Below are positions 51,701 through 59,126 of a DNA stretch of 64,000 bases, piece by piece. How positions within the stretch are numbered: the first letter of the stretch is position 1; each line of letters opens with the position of its first letter. The DNA is from Deltaproteobacteria bacterium. GTDB taxonomy: Bacteria; Myxococcota_A; Polyangia; Polyangiales; Polyangiaceae. The notes beneath the pieces were generated by a model. That model searched no databases. It was not told the DNA's origin and saw only the letters and a program-made list of their open reading frames with translations. The position numbers and the translations under genes were made by a program. Location: contig JACRCQ010000079.1 of assembly GCA_016218915.1 (NCBI GenBank), positions 119,608 to 183,607 of the forward strand. Direction: 5' to 3'.

Positions 51701-52034
51701 CCTGGTGGTGGAGGTGGTGGCTGCCGGGATGCGCAGGTCGCAGGCGTACTACTCCAGCGAGCTTGTGGTCCACGTGATCGAAGGCTACGGCGAGGTCAAG
51801 GTGAGCCATCGCTCGGGTGGCGCACCGATCCCGAAAGCGTACGTGAAGTGCTATGCGCGCATGAAGAACGGCAGCGTTCGGTTCTACAAGGACGGCTACA
51901 CCGACCTGCGGGGGAGGTTCGACTACGCGAGCCTTTCGACCAGCGAGATCGATCAGGTGGAGCGATTCGCGATTCTTGTCCTGACCGAGTCGCTCGGGGC
52001 AGCCATTCGGGAGGCATCACCGCCGAAACGATAG
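45789..52034 (+). CDS. giant 2081-residue protein of unknown function, alpha-2-macroglobulin-like core
   Basis: A GTG at 45789 with GGAGG five bases upstream is chosen over an ATG-type opening at 45666. No signal peptide or membrane segment is seen, so it is probably cytoplasmic. Region 1 (about 1-400) is helical and TPR-like. Region 2 (about 415-900) is beta-rich with segments like VRIDLLVKNVPTLVIKVFEIN, reminiscent of macroglobulin (MG) domains. Region 3 includes a Pro/Met-rich linker at about 1320-1365 between the helical repeats and a second beta part (about 1370-1750), followed by more helical repeats. The end (VKCYARMKNGSVRFYKDGYTDLRGRFDYAS) is a sharply conserved-looking module. No enzymatic motif was seen. 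Confidence 0.8.
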   Translation: MATRTLEEFAIASDRKKVLETLIPGTEEYYWLTCLHLQNTGKTAEVPAVLKQWIERHGQTRRAQEVRRRQVLLDYARDPRRSLETIRQELGIQFDHQRQVEGAQAPFASRLDPQELSRERLAAHALADHPHDLSGFTDRALDWLVAQPLDPHRRRALLQRLRRPDYPNLVELIAEDLGFRHSGGFGSLPIHKLLTLDQLEALASRRREVATQTEFVYAMLVRLRPGPDVDFEHDPAEREAYLARLWRYVSQLPPAFNSLKICVLYHRLVLDWSLGRVDRARLEAYLQLPRHSSWMEPAYLQRKEMRDFMGRLGEDFRSTAGLSAVPDDWPLVRNLLLHVLESAESLVPFDAWVRETYLRPLLAEAKILAGKGDMERWYSTLDDPAAYQALKDRVDIEFAATMKERFRAEEPVRIDLLVKNVPTLVIKVFEINALNYYLANQRELDTSLDLDGLVAREETVCEYPEPPLRRVHRTFEFASLSKPGLYVVELIGNGRASRALIRKGWLQYVERIGAAGHVFTVLDEEGRALPKASLWMGDRQYGPSEDGTILVPFSTRPGWQPILLAHEGVVTFTRFDHRAESYSLTAGFHIERESLVRGQKASLLLRPVLYVNGITISLSLLEETVLTIESTDQQGVQSSKEIRDLRLSPDEEFTTEFQVPEQLARISFSLRGKVKSITENRKIELQDGRTWALNGIEQTERVVALHLARTSSGYVLYALGKTGEVRCDVVVNCVFHLHDYTFAWEVSLKSDAYGRIELGSLEGVVWLVATLPDGSSETFGLAVDACRVPQLIHACAGETVEIPYVGGKPGREGYSLLEVRQGAFVRDLADTVRMADGMLRIAGLSAGDYDLWLKEHDRHVTLRVVPGAPVAGWVVGRLRQVEARNPRPLQITSVEVGRSEVLVRLANAGARTRVHVMATRYRPAYDAFEALDRPRLTEPRALSVTPPLSRYVSGRDIGDEYRYILERKLSKIHPGNMLARPGLLLNPWAVRKTDTGIQEARPGVAHAMRSAGGAFGAPPCPAPQATSAGAPGQQVSLDFLQQGAVVMANLRPDAAGVVRIPLSVLGPDQEICVLAVDPTTTVCRHVALPEVPHSPRDLRLLRYLEPEKHFTERKQITPVAEGAQLVVDEVSTAKVELYDTLGRVFGLLGTLSDNGTLREFSFAVRWPELSPQEKRELYSRYACHELSFFLSRKDPDFFRDAIQPYLKNKRDKTFLDHYLLGEDLSGYTRPWAWGRLNIVERILLGQRLGKERGPVARHVSDLVDLLPPDIERENQLFQAAISGSALETDDALGMAGAVDLCDSEPETGSLRTLVTADAAMPRMRAKAGPPAAAPAPPPPPGMAMPGRAPMPMSMSMPRPAMAAMPAEELERGITEDFDSDLKLREEVRELYRKLDTTEELAENHYYKLTVDEQGPDLVEANAFWLDFANHDGAGPFMSKHFAKATGSFTESMLALAVLDLPFSAEAPSVAYEVPRMTLAPRSHSIVFHKEIKPAIPSSRKTPVLVSQNYFRADDRFIYEAGEQIEKYVTGEMLVHVVYVCQVVLTNPSSSPQKLDLLLQLPAGAIAVSNGLVTKGMPVRVEAHGTTAVEYLFYFPLPGEFPHYPAHVAKNEELVAATAPTVLRVVETLSEIDRTSWPWVSQHADEAEVLRFLDANNVERLDLSLIAWRMRDKGFYQRAVALLSARHAYDDTLWSYSLKHNDPSNLREYLAHQDSFLRGSGRLVRSELLEVEPIVRGWYEHREYAPLVNARAHALRGEHKILNNRFAEQYDALLEVLCHKDVLSDDDWLEVAYYLLLQDRVGEGIEAFRRVDRARISAHLQYDYLRAWIAFSEEQPDVARSIASEYLDHPVDRWRKLFANVVAQVQEMAGGAAEVADQDDKSQRQARLASTEPSLELAVDGKAVVVSWQNLRECQVSYYRMDVELLFSRQPFVQQGTDQFAFIKPNRTDAIALPEGTTSMRLELPAEFASSNLVVEVVAAGMRRSQAYYSSELVVHVIEGYGEVKVSHRSGGAPIPKAYVKCYARMKNGSVRFYKDGYTDLRGRFDYASLSTSEIDQVERFAILVLTESLGAAIREASPPKR

Positions 52035-52067
52035 TCGCAGGGCGCTGCGACCGCGACGCACGGAGCC

Positions 52068-52193
52068 GCGACCGTCAGGGAGCGGGGCGCGACCATCAGG
52101 GAGCGGGGCGCGACCATCAGGGAGCGGGGCGCGACCATCAGGGAGCGGGGCGCGACCATCAGGGAGCGGGGCGCGACCATCAGGGAGCCGGCT
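52068..52193. repeat. 21-base tandem repeat, six units
   Basis: Six head-to-tail 21-base units, each GCGACC(A/G)TCAGGGAGCGGGG plus C (last unit diverged), start 33 bases after the giant gene. Read on the minus strand they would give LPDGRAP repeats. No spacers of the CRISPR type. The first unit overlaps a 25-base word shared with 21103-21127. Confidence 0.9.
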
Positions 52194-52299
52194 GGTTGCA
52201 GATGACGGCAGGCCGCTGGATGCACTAGCATCGCGTCCCAGCGGTTGATGTACCGGGGACCGCGGCTGCACGAACGACGATGGGAAAGCGAGGACCTCG

Positions 52300-53127
52300 A
52301 TGATCTCGATGCGCACGGCGCTGCTGGGAGCAGCGATGCTTTCGGTGATGTTGCTGGGAACCACCGCTTGTGAGGATGACACATGCAAGAAGGCGGACGC
52401 CTGCCACAAGAACGGGCTGTGCACCGGCGAGAAGGGGGCGGCGTGCAAGGCCGCCACCAACGAGGACTGTAGAAATGCAGCTGTCTGCAAGAAGGAAGGC
52501 AAGTGCACGGCCAAGGAAGGCAAGTGCACGGCCGAGAGCGACAACGACTGCAAGGGCTCGGAGAACTGCCAGAAGTCCCAGACCTGCAACGCCTACAACG
52601 GCGAGTGCGTGAACCTGGACACGTTCACCGACCCGGATTGCTCCAAGACCTGCAAGACCGACGGCCAGTGCGTCAAGAAGGGCGGAAAGTGCGTGGCGCT
52701 CTCCAAGTTCCACTGCAACTCGTCGTCGAGCGACATCCCGGATCCGGAAAGTGCCTGCAAGCAGCAGGGGCGATGTGCGGTGAAGGACGGCACTTGCGTG
52801 GCGGACTCGAACGCGAAGTGCGCGTCTTCGGACGCGTGCAAGAAGGAGACGCAGTGCACGGCAGCGGACGGAAGGTGCGTTGCAACACAGGACGACTGCA
52901 CCAAGTCGCAGGCATGCGCCGCAGGCGGGCAGTGCACTGCGAAGGACGGCAAGTGCGTGGCCGTCACTGCCGCGGATTGCAAGAAGAGCGGCAACTGCAA
53001 GCAGTCGGGGTTGTGCACGCCCAAGGACGGCAAGTGCGCGTTGACCTCGAGCGCGGATTGCGCTCAAGCCCAGGTATGCACCAAGTTCCAGCGCTGCACG
53101 TTCAAGGACGGCGGCTGCAACAAGTAG
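52300..53127 (+). CDS. Cys-repeat lipoprotein (tandem small disulfide modules)
   Basis: 275 residues from ATG 52300; another ATG at 52309. The signal ends at LLGTTAC. The mature protein has about ten tandem modules of 22-30 residues, each with a C-x-x-...-C-x-x-x-G-x-C-x-x-x-x-G-x-C pattern, such as CKKEGKCTAKEGKC, CKTDGQCVKKGGKC, CKQSGLCTPKDGKC. The Lys/Asp-rich, four-Cys modules should be disulfide-bonded beads. I know no named family that matches well. It may bind a ligand or act as a surface spacer. It follows the 21-base repeat array and is convergent with the threonine dehydrogenase gene. Confidence 0.82.
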   Translation: MISMRTALLGAAMLSVMLLGTTACEDDTCKKADACHKNGLCTGEKGAACKAATNEDCRNAAVCKKEGKCTAKEGKCTAESDNDCKGSENCQKSQTCNAYNGECVNLDTFTDPDCSKTCKTDGQCVKKGGKCVALSKFHCNSSSSDIPDPESACKQQGRCAVKDGTCVADSNAKCASSDACKKETQCTAADGRCVATQDDCTKSQACAAGGQCTAKDGKCVAVTAADCKKSGNCKQSGLCTPKDGKCALTSSADCAQAQVCTKFQRCTFKDGGCNK

Positions 53128-53136
53128 ATTCTTCTT

Positions 53137-54162
53137 CTACTGCCAGTCGAGCACGACCTTGCCCGACTTGCCCGAGCGCATCACCTCGAAGCCCTTCTCG
53201 AAGTCGTCGATCGGGAATCGGTGCGTGATGATCGACTTGATGTCGAGCCCGCTCTGGATCATCGCGGCCATCTTGTACCAGGTCTCGAACATCTCCCGTC
53301 CGTAGATGCCCTTGATCACCAGCCCCTTGAAGATCACGTGGTTCCAGTCGATCCGCGTGTCTGCTGGCGGGATGCCCAGCAGCCCCACGCGCCCGCCGTT
53401 GTTCATCACCTCGAGCATGTCGCGGAACGCCGCCGGGCTGCCCGACATCTCCAGCCCCACGTCGAACCCCTCGGTCATCTTCAACTCTCTCATCACGTCG
53501 TGCAGGTTCGTGGTGCTCACGTTCACCGCGCGCGTGGCCCCCAGCTTGGTCGCCAGCTCGAGCCTGAAGTCGTTGACGTCGGTCACCACCACGTGCCGCG
53601 CTCCAATGTGCTTCGCGATCGCCGCCGCCATGCACCCGATCGGCCCTGCTCCCGTGATGAGCACGTCCTCGCCCACCAGGTCGAACGAAAGCACCGTGTG
53701 CACCGCGTTGCCGTAGGGATCGAAGATCGACGCCAGCTCGTCAGGGATCTCGGGTCCCACCTTGAAGGCGTTGAACGCCGGAAGGCTGAGGTACTCGGCA
53801 AAGGCGCCCTGGCGGTTGACGCCCACGCCGACCGTGTTGCGGCACAGGTGGCGCTTGCCCGCTCGACAGTTGCGGCAATGCCCGCACGTCACGTGCCCCT
53901 CGCCCGAGACGCGGTCTCCGATCGCAAAGCCCTGCACCGCGGCTCCGATCTCAGCAACCTCGCCCACGAACTCGTGGCCCACCACCATCGGCACCGGGAT
54001 CGTCCGCTGCGACCAGTCGTCCCAGTTGAAGATGTGGATGTCCGTGCCGCAGATGGCCGTCTTGTGAATCTTGATCAGCAGATCATTCGGCCCGATCTCC
54101 GGAGTCGGGACCTCTCCCATCCAGATGCCCTGCTCTCGCTTGGACTTGATGAGCGCCTTCAT
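53137..54162 (-). CDS. tdh: L-threonine 3-dehydrogenase
   Basis: 341 residues, the same length as E. coli Tdh. The zinc-alcohol-dehydrogenase motifs are present: CGTDIHIFNWDDW with the catalytic Cys and Tdh-specific Trp, GHEFVGEV, and the four-Cys structural zinc cluster CGHCRNCRAGKRHLC. The NAD site is GAGPIGCMAAAIAKH. The FDPYGNAVHT segment is characteristic of Tdh. It oxidises threonine to 2-amino-3-ketobutyrate. No kbl partner is adjacent. The ATG has CGGAG upstream; divergent from the subtilase gene. Confidence 0.93.
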   Translation of the reverse strand: MKALIKSKREQGIWMGEVPTPEIGPNDLLIKIHKTAICGTDIHIFNWDDWSQRTIPVPMVVGHEFVGEVAEIGAAVQGFAIGDRVSGEGHVTCGHCRNCRAGKRHLCRNTVGVGVNRQGAFAEYLSLPAFNAFKVGPEIPDELASIFDPYGNAVHTVLSFDLVGEDVLITGAGPIGCMAAAIAKHIGARHVVVTDVNDFRLELATKLGATRAVNVSTTNLHDVMRELKMTEGFDVGLEMSGSPAAFRDMLEVMNNGGRVGLLGIPPADTRIDWNHVIFKGLVIKGIYGREMFETWYKMAAMIQSGLDIKSIITHRFPIDDFEKGFEVMRSGKSGKVVLDWQ

Positions 54163-54412
54163 GCTTGAACTCCGATTCTGCTGCCACGCGTATGCGTGGG
54201 GATCGCGCGGATCTCTTCGGACGATGATAGGCAGCGACGCTACGACAGGGTTGCCGGTACGTCAAAGCCGCGCGTAGGGTCCCTTGATCGCTTGAGCGAA
54301 CGCATCGCCCGTACGTGACGCTCCACATGCCGGGCACGGATCGCACGCGTGGGATGCCAGCCCCTCTGGTAGTATCCTCGATCTCCCTGTCGCTTGCCTG
54401 CGGAGCCCGCCC

Positions 54413-57022
54413 ATGCGCCGTCCCCTTGCCTTGCCCATCGCCTTTGCCCTGTGCTTGGGCGCGTGCACCACGGATCGATCCGAACGCGACACGCGCCGAG
54501 ACACCCCTCCAGCCGGCGCGGCGCCCTCGGCCCAGAGCATCGACCCAGAGGTTCTCTCGCGTTTTGCCCTGGATCCCTGGCAGACGGTCCTGGTCGAGCT
54601 GGCGGACCCGGACACCCAGGAGCTCAAGCCAGGCGATCCGACTGCGCCCGCCGGCCCGGTGGTGGCGCGTCAAGCACGAGTCGAAGCCTTGACCGCTCGC
54701 AAGACCTCCCTGCTCGCCTCCCTCGAACGCGCAGCTCCTGCTCCTGCCACGGTACGCTACCTGTACCCCTCGTTCAGGATGATGGCGCTCCGGGCGAATC
54801 GCGAGCATGTGGTGTGGCTCGCCGGCCAGCCCGACGTGCGGCGCATCCACGCAGACTACAAGCGCAGCCCGAGCAGTACCTCCTCGGTGCCCTTCACGCA
54901 GGCCAACGCCTGGCACACAGCAGGCTCCAAAGGCGCAGGTGTCTCGGTCGCAGTGCTCGACACGCCGATCGAGTACTGGAACGGCAAGTTCGGAACCTGC
55001 CCGACCGTCGGTGCGTCCGGCTGCGCTGTCTCGGTCTGGGAGAACTTCGCCCTGCAGACTCCCACGGACCCGACGGCTCTCGCCTCCAAAGCTCCGCACG
55101 GCTCCAACGTCGCAGGTATCGTCAATGCGATGGCACCGGAGGCAAGGATCCTCGGCCTCAACGTCTTCCACTGGGATGATCAGGAGAACGCGCCGCGCTG
55201 CTGGGATTCAGAGGTCTTTGCCGCGCTGCAGTGGGTCGCCGATCACGGCGTCGAGCACCAGACCGTGGTGGTCAACCTCTCGCTCGGCTCGCCTCCGAAG
55301 GGGTCCGGCCCGTGCAACGACAGCGACTACTATGTTCCGCTGCGCGATCTGCACAAGGACCATGGCGTGGTTGCAGCGATATCCTCGGGCAACGACAGCT
55401 GGACGGACGGCATCGGATCGCCCGGATGCGTGTCGCTGCCGATCACCGTTGGTGCGCAGTTCGACACGCAGATTGGCACCTATGACGGCGACTGCAAGCA
55501 GACTGCAAAGCACCCTGGGGAGGTTGCGTGCTTCACGAACATGGGCGGGGCGCTCGACATCGTCGCGCCCGGAGTCTGGGTGACCGCAGGCGGATACAAG
55601 GACTATTCAGGCACCTCCATGGCCGCACCCCACGTCGCGGGCGCAGTCGCCCTTCTGCAAGCGAGCAAGCTGAAGGCGTCTGGCCAGTACCATTCGAGCT
55701 ACTGGATCTCCAAGGTGCTGCTGTCCAAGACCGCGCCCACGCCTTTTCAGGGCAGGAAGCTCGCCAGCCTCAGGATGGAGAGCGGCTTCCACTGGGATCG
55801 CGGCTGGGGATTCGGCGGCTGGTACAGGGAAGACCCCGCCGGAATCCTGCCCAAAGCTCCGGCATCGTTCCCCATGACCCTCCAGGTCTCTGGAGAAGGG
55901 TACGCCGTGCAGAGCGTGTATCTCTATCTCGAAGTGCTGCATTCGCACCCGGAGGATCTCAGCGTCAAGCTCATCGCCCCTGGTGGCAAGAGTGCTTCGG
56001 TGGGACTTCCATCGGGACTGAGCAACTACACGGGAGTGATCGGTCACACCCACTCCCCTGGAGCATTCTCCGCTTTGAAGGGGAGCCCGGCGGACGGAAC
56101 CTGGACCCTCGAGGTGCAGGACACGGGCAGCTCTCCCCAGGGCCACTACCTCGATGCAGCGCTGTATCTCGTCAAGCAAGGAGGGTGCAGCTCCTCGTGT
56201 GCTGACGTCTCCTGCGGTGACGATCTATGCGGCGGTGCCTGCGGCTCGTGCCTGATCGACGGTGTCTGCTTTGCGGATGGATCCAAGAACCCCGTGAACA
56301 GCTGCCAGAGCTGCAAGGCTTCCGCGTCGGTCAATGCGTGGACTTCGCTCGACAGCGGGTCGTGCGACGACGGGGACGGTTGCACCCAGACCGACACCTG
56401 CAAAGCGGGCAAGTGCGTTGGTGCGAATCCGATCGCGTGCAACCCCATCGACGCGTGTCACAAGGCAGGCACCTGCGATCCGAAGACCGGCAAGTGCTCC
56501 AACCCGGCCAGCGCAGACGGCACGCAATGCGACGACGGCAACGCGTGCACGCAGACCGACGTGTGCAAGGTTGGCACGTGTGTGGGGTCCAATCCGATCC
56601 AATGCCCAAGCGACAACGGGTGCAGGGAGACGACGGCGTGCGACACGAAGACAGGCCAGTGCACCGGCAAGGCGAAGCCCGACGGATTGCTTTGCGACGA
56701 CAAGAACTCCTGCACCGAGAATGACGTGTGCCATCAGGGGGTATGCCAGGGCCAAGCGAAGTCGTGCGCACCGATTGACGGGTGTCAGCTGGCTGGCAAG
56801 TGCGTGAACGGGTTCTGCAACAACCCGTTCGCGCCGGATGGAACCGCCTGCGCGGGCGGCACGTGTCTGGCGGGGAAGTGTCAGACTGCGCCTGCGAGCA
56901 GCGACTCGGAGAGCGGCTGCGGCTGCGTTGCGGTGGGAAGAGGAGGCTCGATCGGGGCGGGCTGGCTCGCGGCACTGCTGGCCCTTGTGCTTTCGCGTCG
57001 GCGCAGGCTTTCCAGAGATTGA
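54413..57022 (+). CDS. MYXO-CTERM subtilase with P-domain and Cys repeats
   Basis: 869 residues. A lipoprotein-type signal ends at CLGAC. A propeptide-like region (about 45-165) leads to the S8 catalytic domain (about 165-440): Asp in AVLDTPIEY, His in PHGSNVAGIV and Ser in GTSMAAPHVAGAVALL. Next is a P/Homo B-type beta domain (about 490-590; SVYLYLEVLHSHPEDLSVKLIAPGG, DGTWTLEVQDTG). Then several Cys-rich modules with the pattern C-DDGNxC-TxxDxCxxGxC-G, as in myxobacterial Dickkopf-like repeats. The end is a MYXO-CTERM motif (GCGC, a hydrophobic helix, RRRR). It is an exported, surface-sorted protease. Confidence 0.93.
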   Translation: MRRPLALPIAFALCLGACTTDRSERDTRRDTPPAGAAPSAQSIDPEVLSRFALDPWQTVLVELADPDTQELKPGDPTAPAGPVVARQARVEALTARKTSLLASLERAAPAPATVRYLYPSFRMMALRANREHVVWLAGQPDVRRIHADYKRSPSSTSSVPFTQANAWHTAGSKGAGVSVAVLDTPIEYWNGKFGTCPTVGASGCAVSVWENFALQTPTDPTALASKAPHGSNVAGIVNAMAPEARILGLNVFHWDDQENAPRCWDSEVFAALQWVADHGVEHQTVVVNLSLGSPPKGSGPCNDSDYYVPLRDLHKDHGVVAAISSGNDSWTDGIGSPGCVSLPITVGAQFDTQIGTYDGDCKQTAKHPGEVACFTNMGGALDIVAPGVWVTAGGYKDYSGTSMAAPHVAGAVALLQASKLKASGQYHSSYWISKVLLSKTAPTPFQGRKLASLRMESGFHWDRGWGFGGWYREDPAGILPKAPASFPMTLQVSGEGYAVQSVYLYLEVLHSHPEDLSVKLIAPGGKSASVGLPSGLSNYTGVIGHTHSPGAFSALKGSPADGTWTLEVQDTGSSPQGHYLDAALYLVKQGGCSSSCADVSCGDDLCGGACGSCLIDGVCFADGSKNPVNSCQSCKASASVNAWTSLDSGSCDDGDGCTQTDTCKAGKCVGANPIACNPIDACHKAGTCDPKTGKCSNPASADGTQCDDGNACTQTDVCKVGTCVGSNPIQCPSDNGCRETTACDTKTGQCTGKAKPDGLLCDDKNSCTENDVCHQGVCQGQAKSCAPIDGCQLAGKCVNGFCNNPFAPDGTACAGGTCLAGKCQTAPASSDSESGCGCVAVGRGGSIGAGWLAALLALVLSRRRRLSRD

Positions 57023-57119
57023 CCACAGAGATCACCGAGGACACAGAGCGATTGGCGTTTTGCCGCACGATCCACGCGCTCCAACCCTCTCACCTCTGTG
57101 CTCTTTGTGTCCTCAGTGG
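57023..57119. repeat. inverted-repeat element after the subtilase stop
   Basis: The left arm (57023-57048) begins CCACAGAGATCACCGAGG and the right arm (57094-57119) is its reverse complement at about 20 of 26 positions, with a 45-base centre. The left arm begins directly after the stop codon at 57022. The design resembles small dispersed non-coding repeats. It may also terminate transcription for the convergent genes. Confidence 0.6.
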
Positions 57120-57161
57120 CTGATGTGCGGGCGGTCAACGCGGACGGTGATATCTGGGCGG

Positions 57162-58958
57162 TCAACCCGGACGGCGCTTGCGAGGGGGCGCCTCGCCGCC
57201 CTTCTTTCGCTTCCCTCGCGGATCTTCTTTGCGATCGTCGCGCGGTGGTGGTTTGCGATCGTCTCGCGGTGGTGGTTTGCGATCGTCGCGCGGTGGCGGT
57301 TTGCGATCGTCGCGGGAATCCTGCCGGATCTCCACCCGCGGGTTCCGAGGGTCAGGCTTGCGAGCGGCAAGCGCGAACGCCTCGGCAACGCGAGCACGTA
57401 CCTCCACCGAGGAGAATGTGGGCCCCACGCGGATCGTGCCCACGTCGCTTCCCTCGATGCCACCGCGACGGCACACGACCGCGAGAAGCCTTCGGGTCTC
57501 AGCGCCGTGAACCTTGCCCCAGGTGACTCGGAACTGAACCCAACCGTCCTCGAAGTCGCCGTGTCCCTTGCGGCGCACTCCCTCGAAAGAAGGCGGTTTG
57601 CGGTCCGTGGGGGGAGGTTTGATCGCGCGCACTTCGCGCGGCTGGGTCGCTCCTGCGTACTTCACCCGCGTCAGAAGTCTTGCGATCACACGGGTCGTTT
57701 CCCCACCGTTGGCGAGGTGCTTTGCCAGCGACCAGGTGCGCGCGTCGTACCCGGGAAAGCCCTCCGGATCCTCTGCGGTCAGCTCGGCCACGAGGCGCTC
57801 ATCGGCAACCGCGGCGATCGACGCTGCGGTGGGGATCGGCTCGAGCCGGTACTGCACGCCCGCGGCGCGCAGCAGCCATAGCGTGCGCTTGAGCAACGCG
57901 ACCGGTACCAGCACAGAGCTGGTGCCCTTGCGTCCCGCTCTGCCCGTGCGTCCGCTGCGGTGCGTGTAGCTGTTCGCGTCCGTAGGCGGATCAGCGTGGA
58001 TCACGCGCGCGATTGCGAGCACGTCGATGCCGCGCGCAGCCACGTCGGTGGCCACGAGCGCACGCGTCTCGCCCGTGCGGAACGAAGCCAGCGCCCGATC
58101 GCGCGCCGCCTGCTCCATGTCCCCTGAAAGCGATCGAACCGCGAATCCGGCCTCGTCGAGCTCATCGGCGATGCGGGCAACATCCACGCGCGTGCGGGCA
58201 AAGATCAACGTCTGCTCGTCGGGGTTGGCGAGCAGTAGGTTGACGAGCGCATCGATGCGCTGGTCCGGATCGATCAAGTGGACCACATGCTCGATGTCGG
58301 TATTGGCTTCTCCCAGGCGCGTGCCTTCGACATGGACCGCGTGGGGCTGCACGCGATCCGCCAGCGCCTTGACGTCTCGAGGGAAGGTCGCGGACACCAG
58401 ATGCGTTTGGTGCCCGCCCGGGGCGTAGGCGAGGATGGCATCGAGCTCGTCGCGAAATCCCATCTCCAGCATGCGATCCGCCTCATCGAGCACCACCGCG
58501 CCCAGCTCGCGGGCATCGATCACGCCGCGGCCGAGATGGTCGAGCAGACGTCCCGGAGTGCCGACCACGACCGATGGCGACGAGCCGAGGGCTTTGCGTT
58601 CGGTGCGGTAGCTTGCGCCGCCGGTAGCTGAGGCGACGCGCACACGGATCGGGGCGTAGAGCCAGGAAAGCTCTTCTTCGACCTGCTTGGCGAGCTCTCG
58701 GGTCGGGGCAACGATCAGGATCCGGGGTCGGGCCACGCCTTGGACAGTCGGAGCCGGCTTCTGGGCGAGCTCGCGAAGAGCGAGACCAATGGCAACGGTC
58801 TTGCCAGAGCCGGTCTGGGAGCTGATGCGCAGGTCGCGATTCGCGTGAGCGGGGTCGAGGACGGCGAGCTGCACGGGCGTCAGCTCTGTGAAGCCCTTCT
58901 TTTCGAGAGCGGCCGTAAGGGCCGGGCCGATGATTTCTACGAGATCGATGCCGTCCAT
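57162..58958 (-). CDS. DEAD-box RNA helicase with DbpA-type RNA-binding domain and RDDRKPPP repeats
   Basis: 598 residues with all helicase motifs: ELTPVQ (Q), SQTGSGKT (I), PTRELAKQ (Ia), TPGRLLD (Ib), DEAD (II), SAT (III), ATDVAARGIDV (V), HRSGRTGRAG (VI). A C-terminal domain (about 475-550; DGWVQFRVTWGKVHGAETRRLLAVVCRRGGIEGSDVGTIRVG) is the DbpA-type RNA-recognition fold. The tail carries three perfect or near-perfect copies of DDRKPPPR, encoded by three 24-base repeats (57231-57302), then a basic end. The DbpA-type domain suggests rRNA work in ribosome assembly. A 12-base palindrome lies 58 bases upstream of its ATG. Confidence 0.92.
   Translation of the reverse strand: MDGIDLVEIIGPALTAALEKKGFTELTPVQLAVLDPAHANRDLRISSQTGSGKTVAIGLALRELAQKPAPTVQGVARPRILIVAPTRELAKQVEEELSWLYAPIRVRVASATGGASYRTERKALGSSPSVVVGTPGRLLDHLGRGVIDARELGAVVLDEADRMLEMGFRDELDAILAYAPGGHQTHLVSATFPRDVKALADRVQPHAVHVEGTRLGEANTDIEHVVHLIDPDQRIDALVNLLLANPDEQTLIFARTRVDVARIADELDEAGFAVRSLSGDMEQAARDRALASFRTGETRALVATDVAARGIDVLAIARVIHADPPTDANSYTHRSGRTGRAGRKGTSSVLVPVALLKRTLWLLRAAGVQYRLEPIPTAASIAAVADERLVAELTAEDPEGFPGYDARTWSLAKHLANGGETTRVIARLLTRVKYAGATQPREVRAIKPPPTDRKPPSFEGVRRKGHGDFEDGWVQFRVTWGKVHGAETRRLLAVVCRRGGIEGSDVGTIRVGPTFSSVEVRARVAEAFALAARKPDPRNPRVEIRQDSRDDRKPPPRDDRKPPPRDDRKPPPRDDRKEDPRGKRKKGGEAPPRKRRPG
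57231..57302 (-). repeat. 24-base tandem repeat in helicase tail (x3)
   Basis: Three 24-base units (57231-57254, 57255-57278, 57279-57302) start GCGATCGTC and differ at one or two bases. They encode DDRKPPPR-type repeats, a flexible basic RNA-binding tail. Confidence 0.85.
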
Positions 58959-59015
58959 GGGGCCTGCTCCTAGCAGGTACCGCGTGGCAGCGGTAGGGAG
59001 CGATCCGCTTTTTGT

Positions 59016-59027
59016 AGGTGGCCACCT
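59016..59027. promoter_or_regulatory. 12-base palindrome upstream of the helicase gene
   Basis: AGGTGGCCACCT is a perfect palindrome about 60 bases upstream of the helicase ATG. It may be an operator for an unknown regulator. No other evidence is available. Confidence 0.3.
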
Positions 59028-59045
59028 CCAAGATCGGCTTGGTTC

Positions 59046-59115
59046 GTGCTGCTTGCGCGTCGTGGCGATCGGAGAACAGCTAATCGCGCAGGGGTTGCAA
59101 GCGCTGCCTGGATGA
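59046..59115 (+). pseudogene. decayed remnant of an Rpn-family gene
   Basis: 59046-59058 matches 61401-61413 exactly, and 59071-59094 matches 61497-61520 in 23 of 24 bases. The intervening part is shortened by about 75 bases, so this is a deleted relic of the C-terminal part of an Rpn gene. The sequence after the second match ends in frame with TGA after GEQLIAQGLQALPG. It lies between the helicase and Kelch genes. Confidence 0.65.
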
Positions 59116-59126
59116 GCCTGGGCTTG

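Noticed and set aside
52068..52193. CRISPR array
   Set aside because: The units are head to tail with no spacers, and no cas genes are present.
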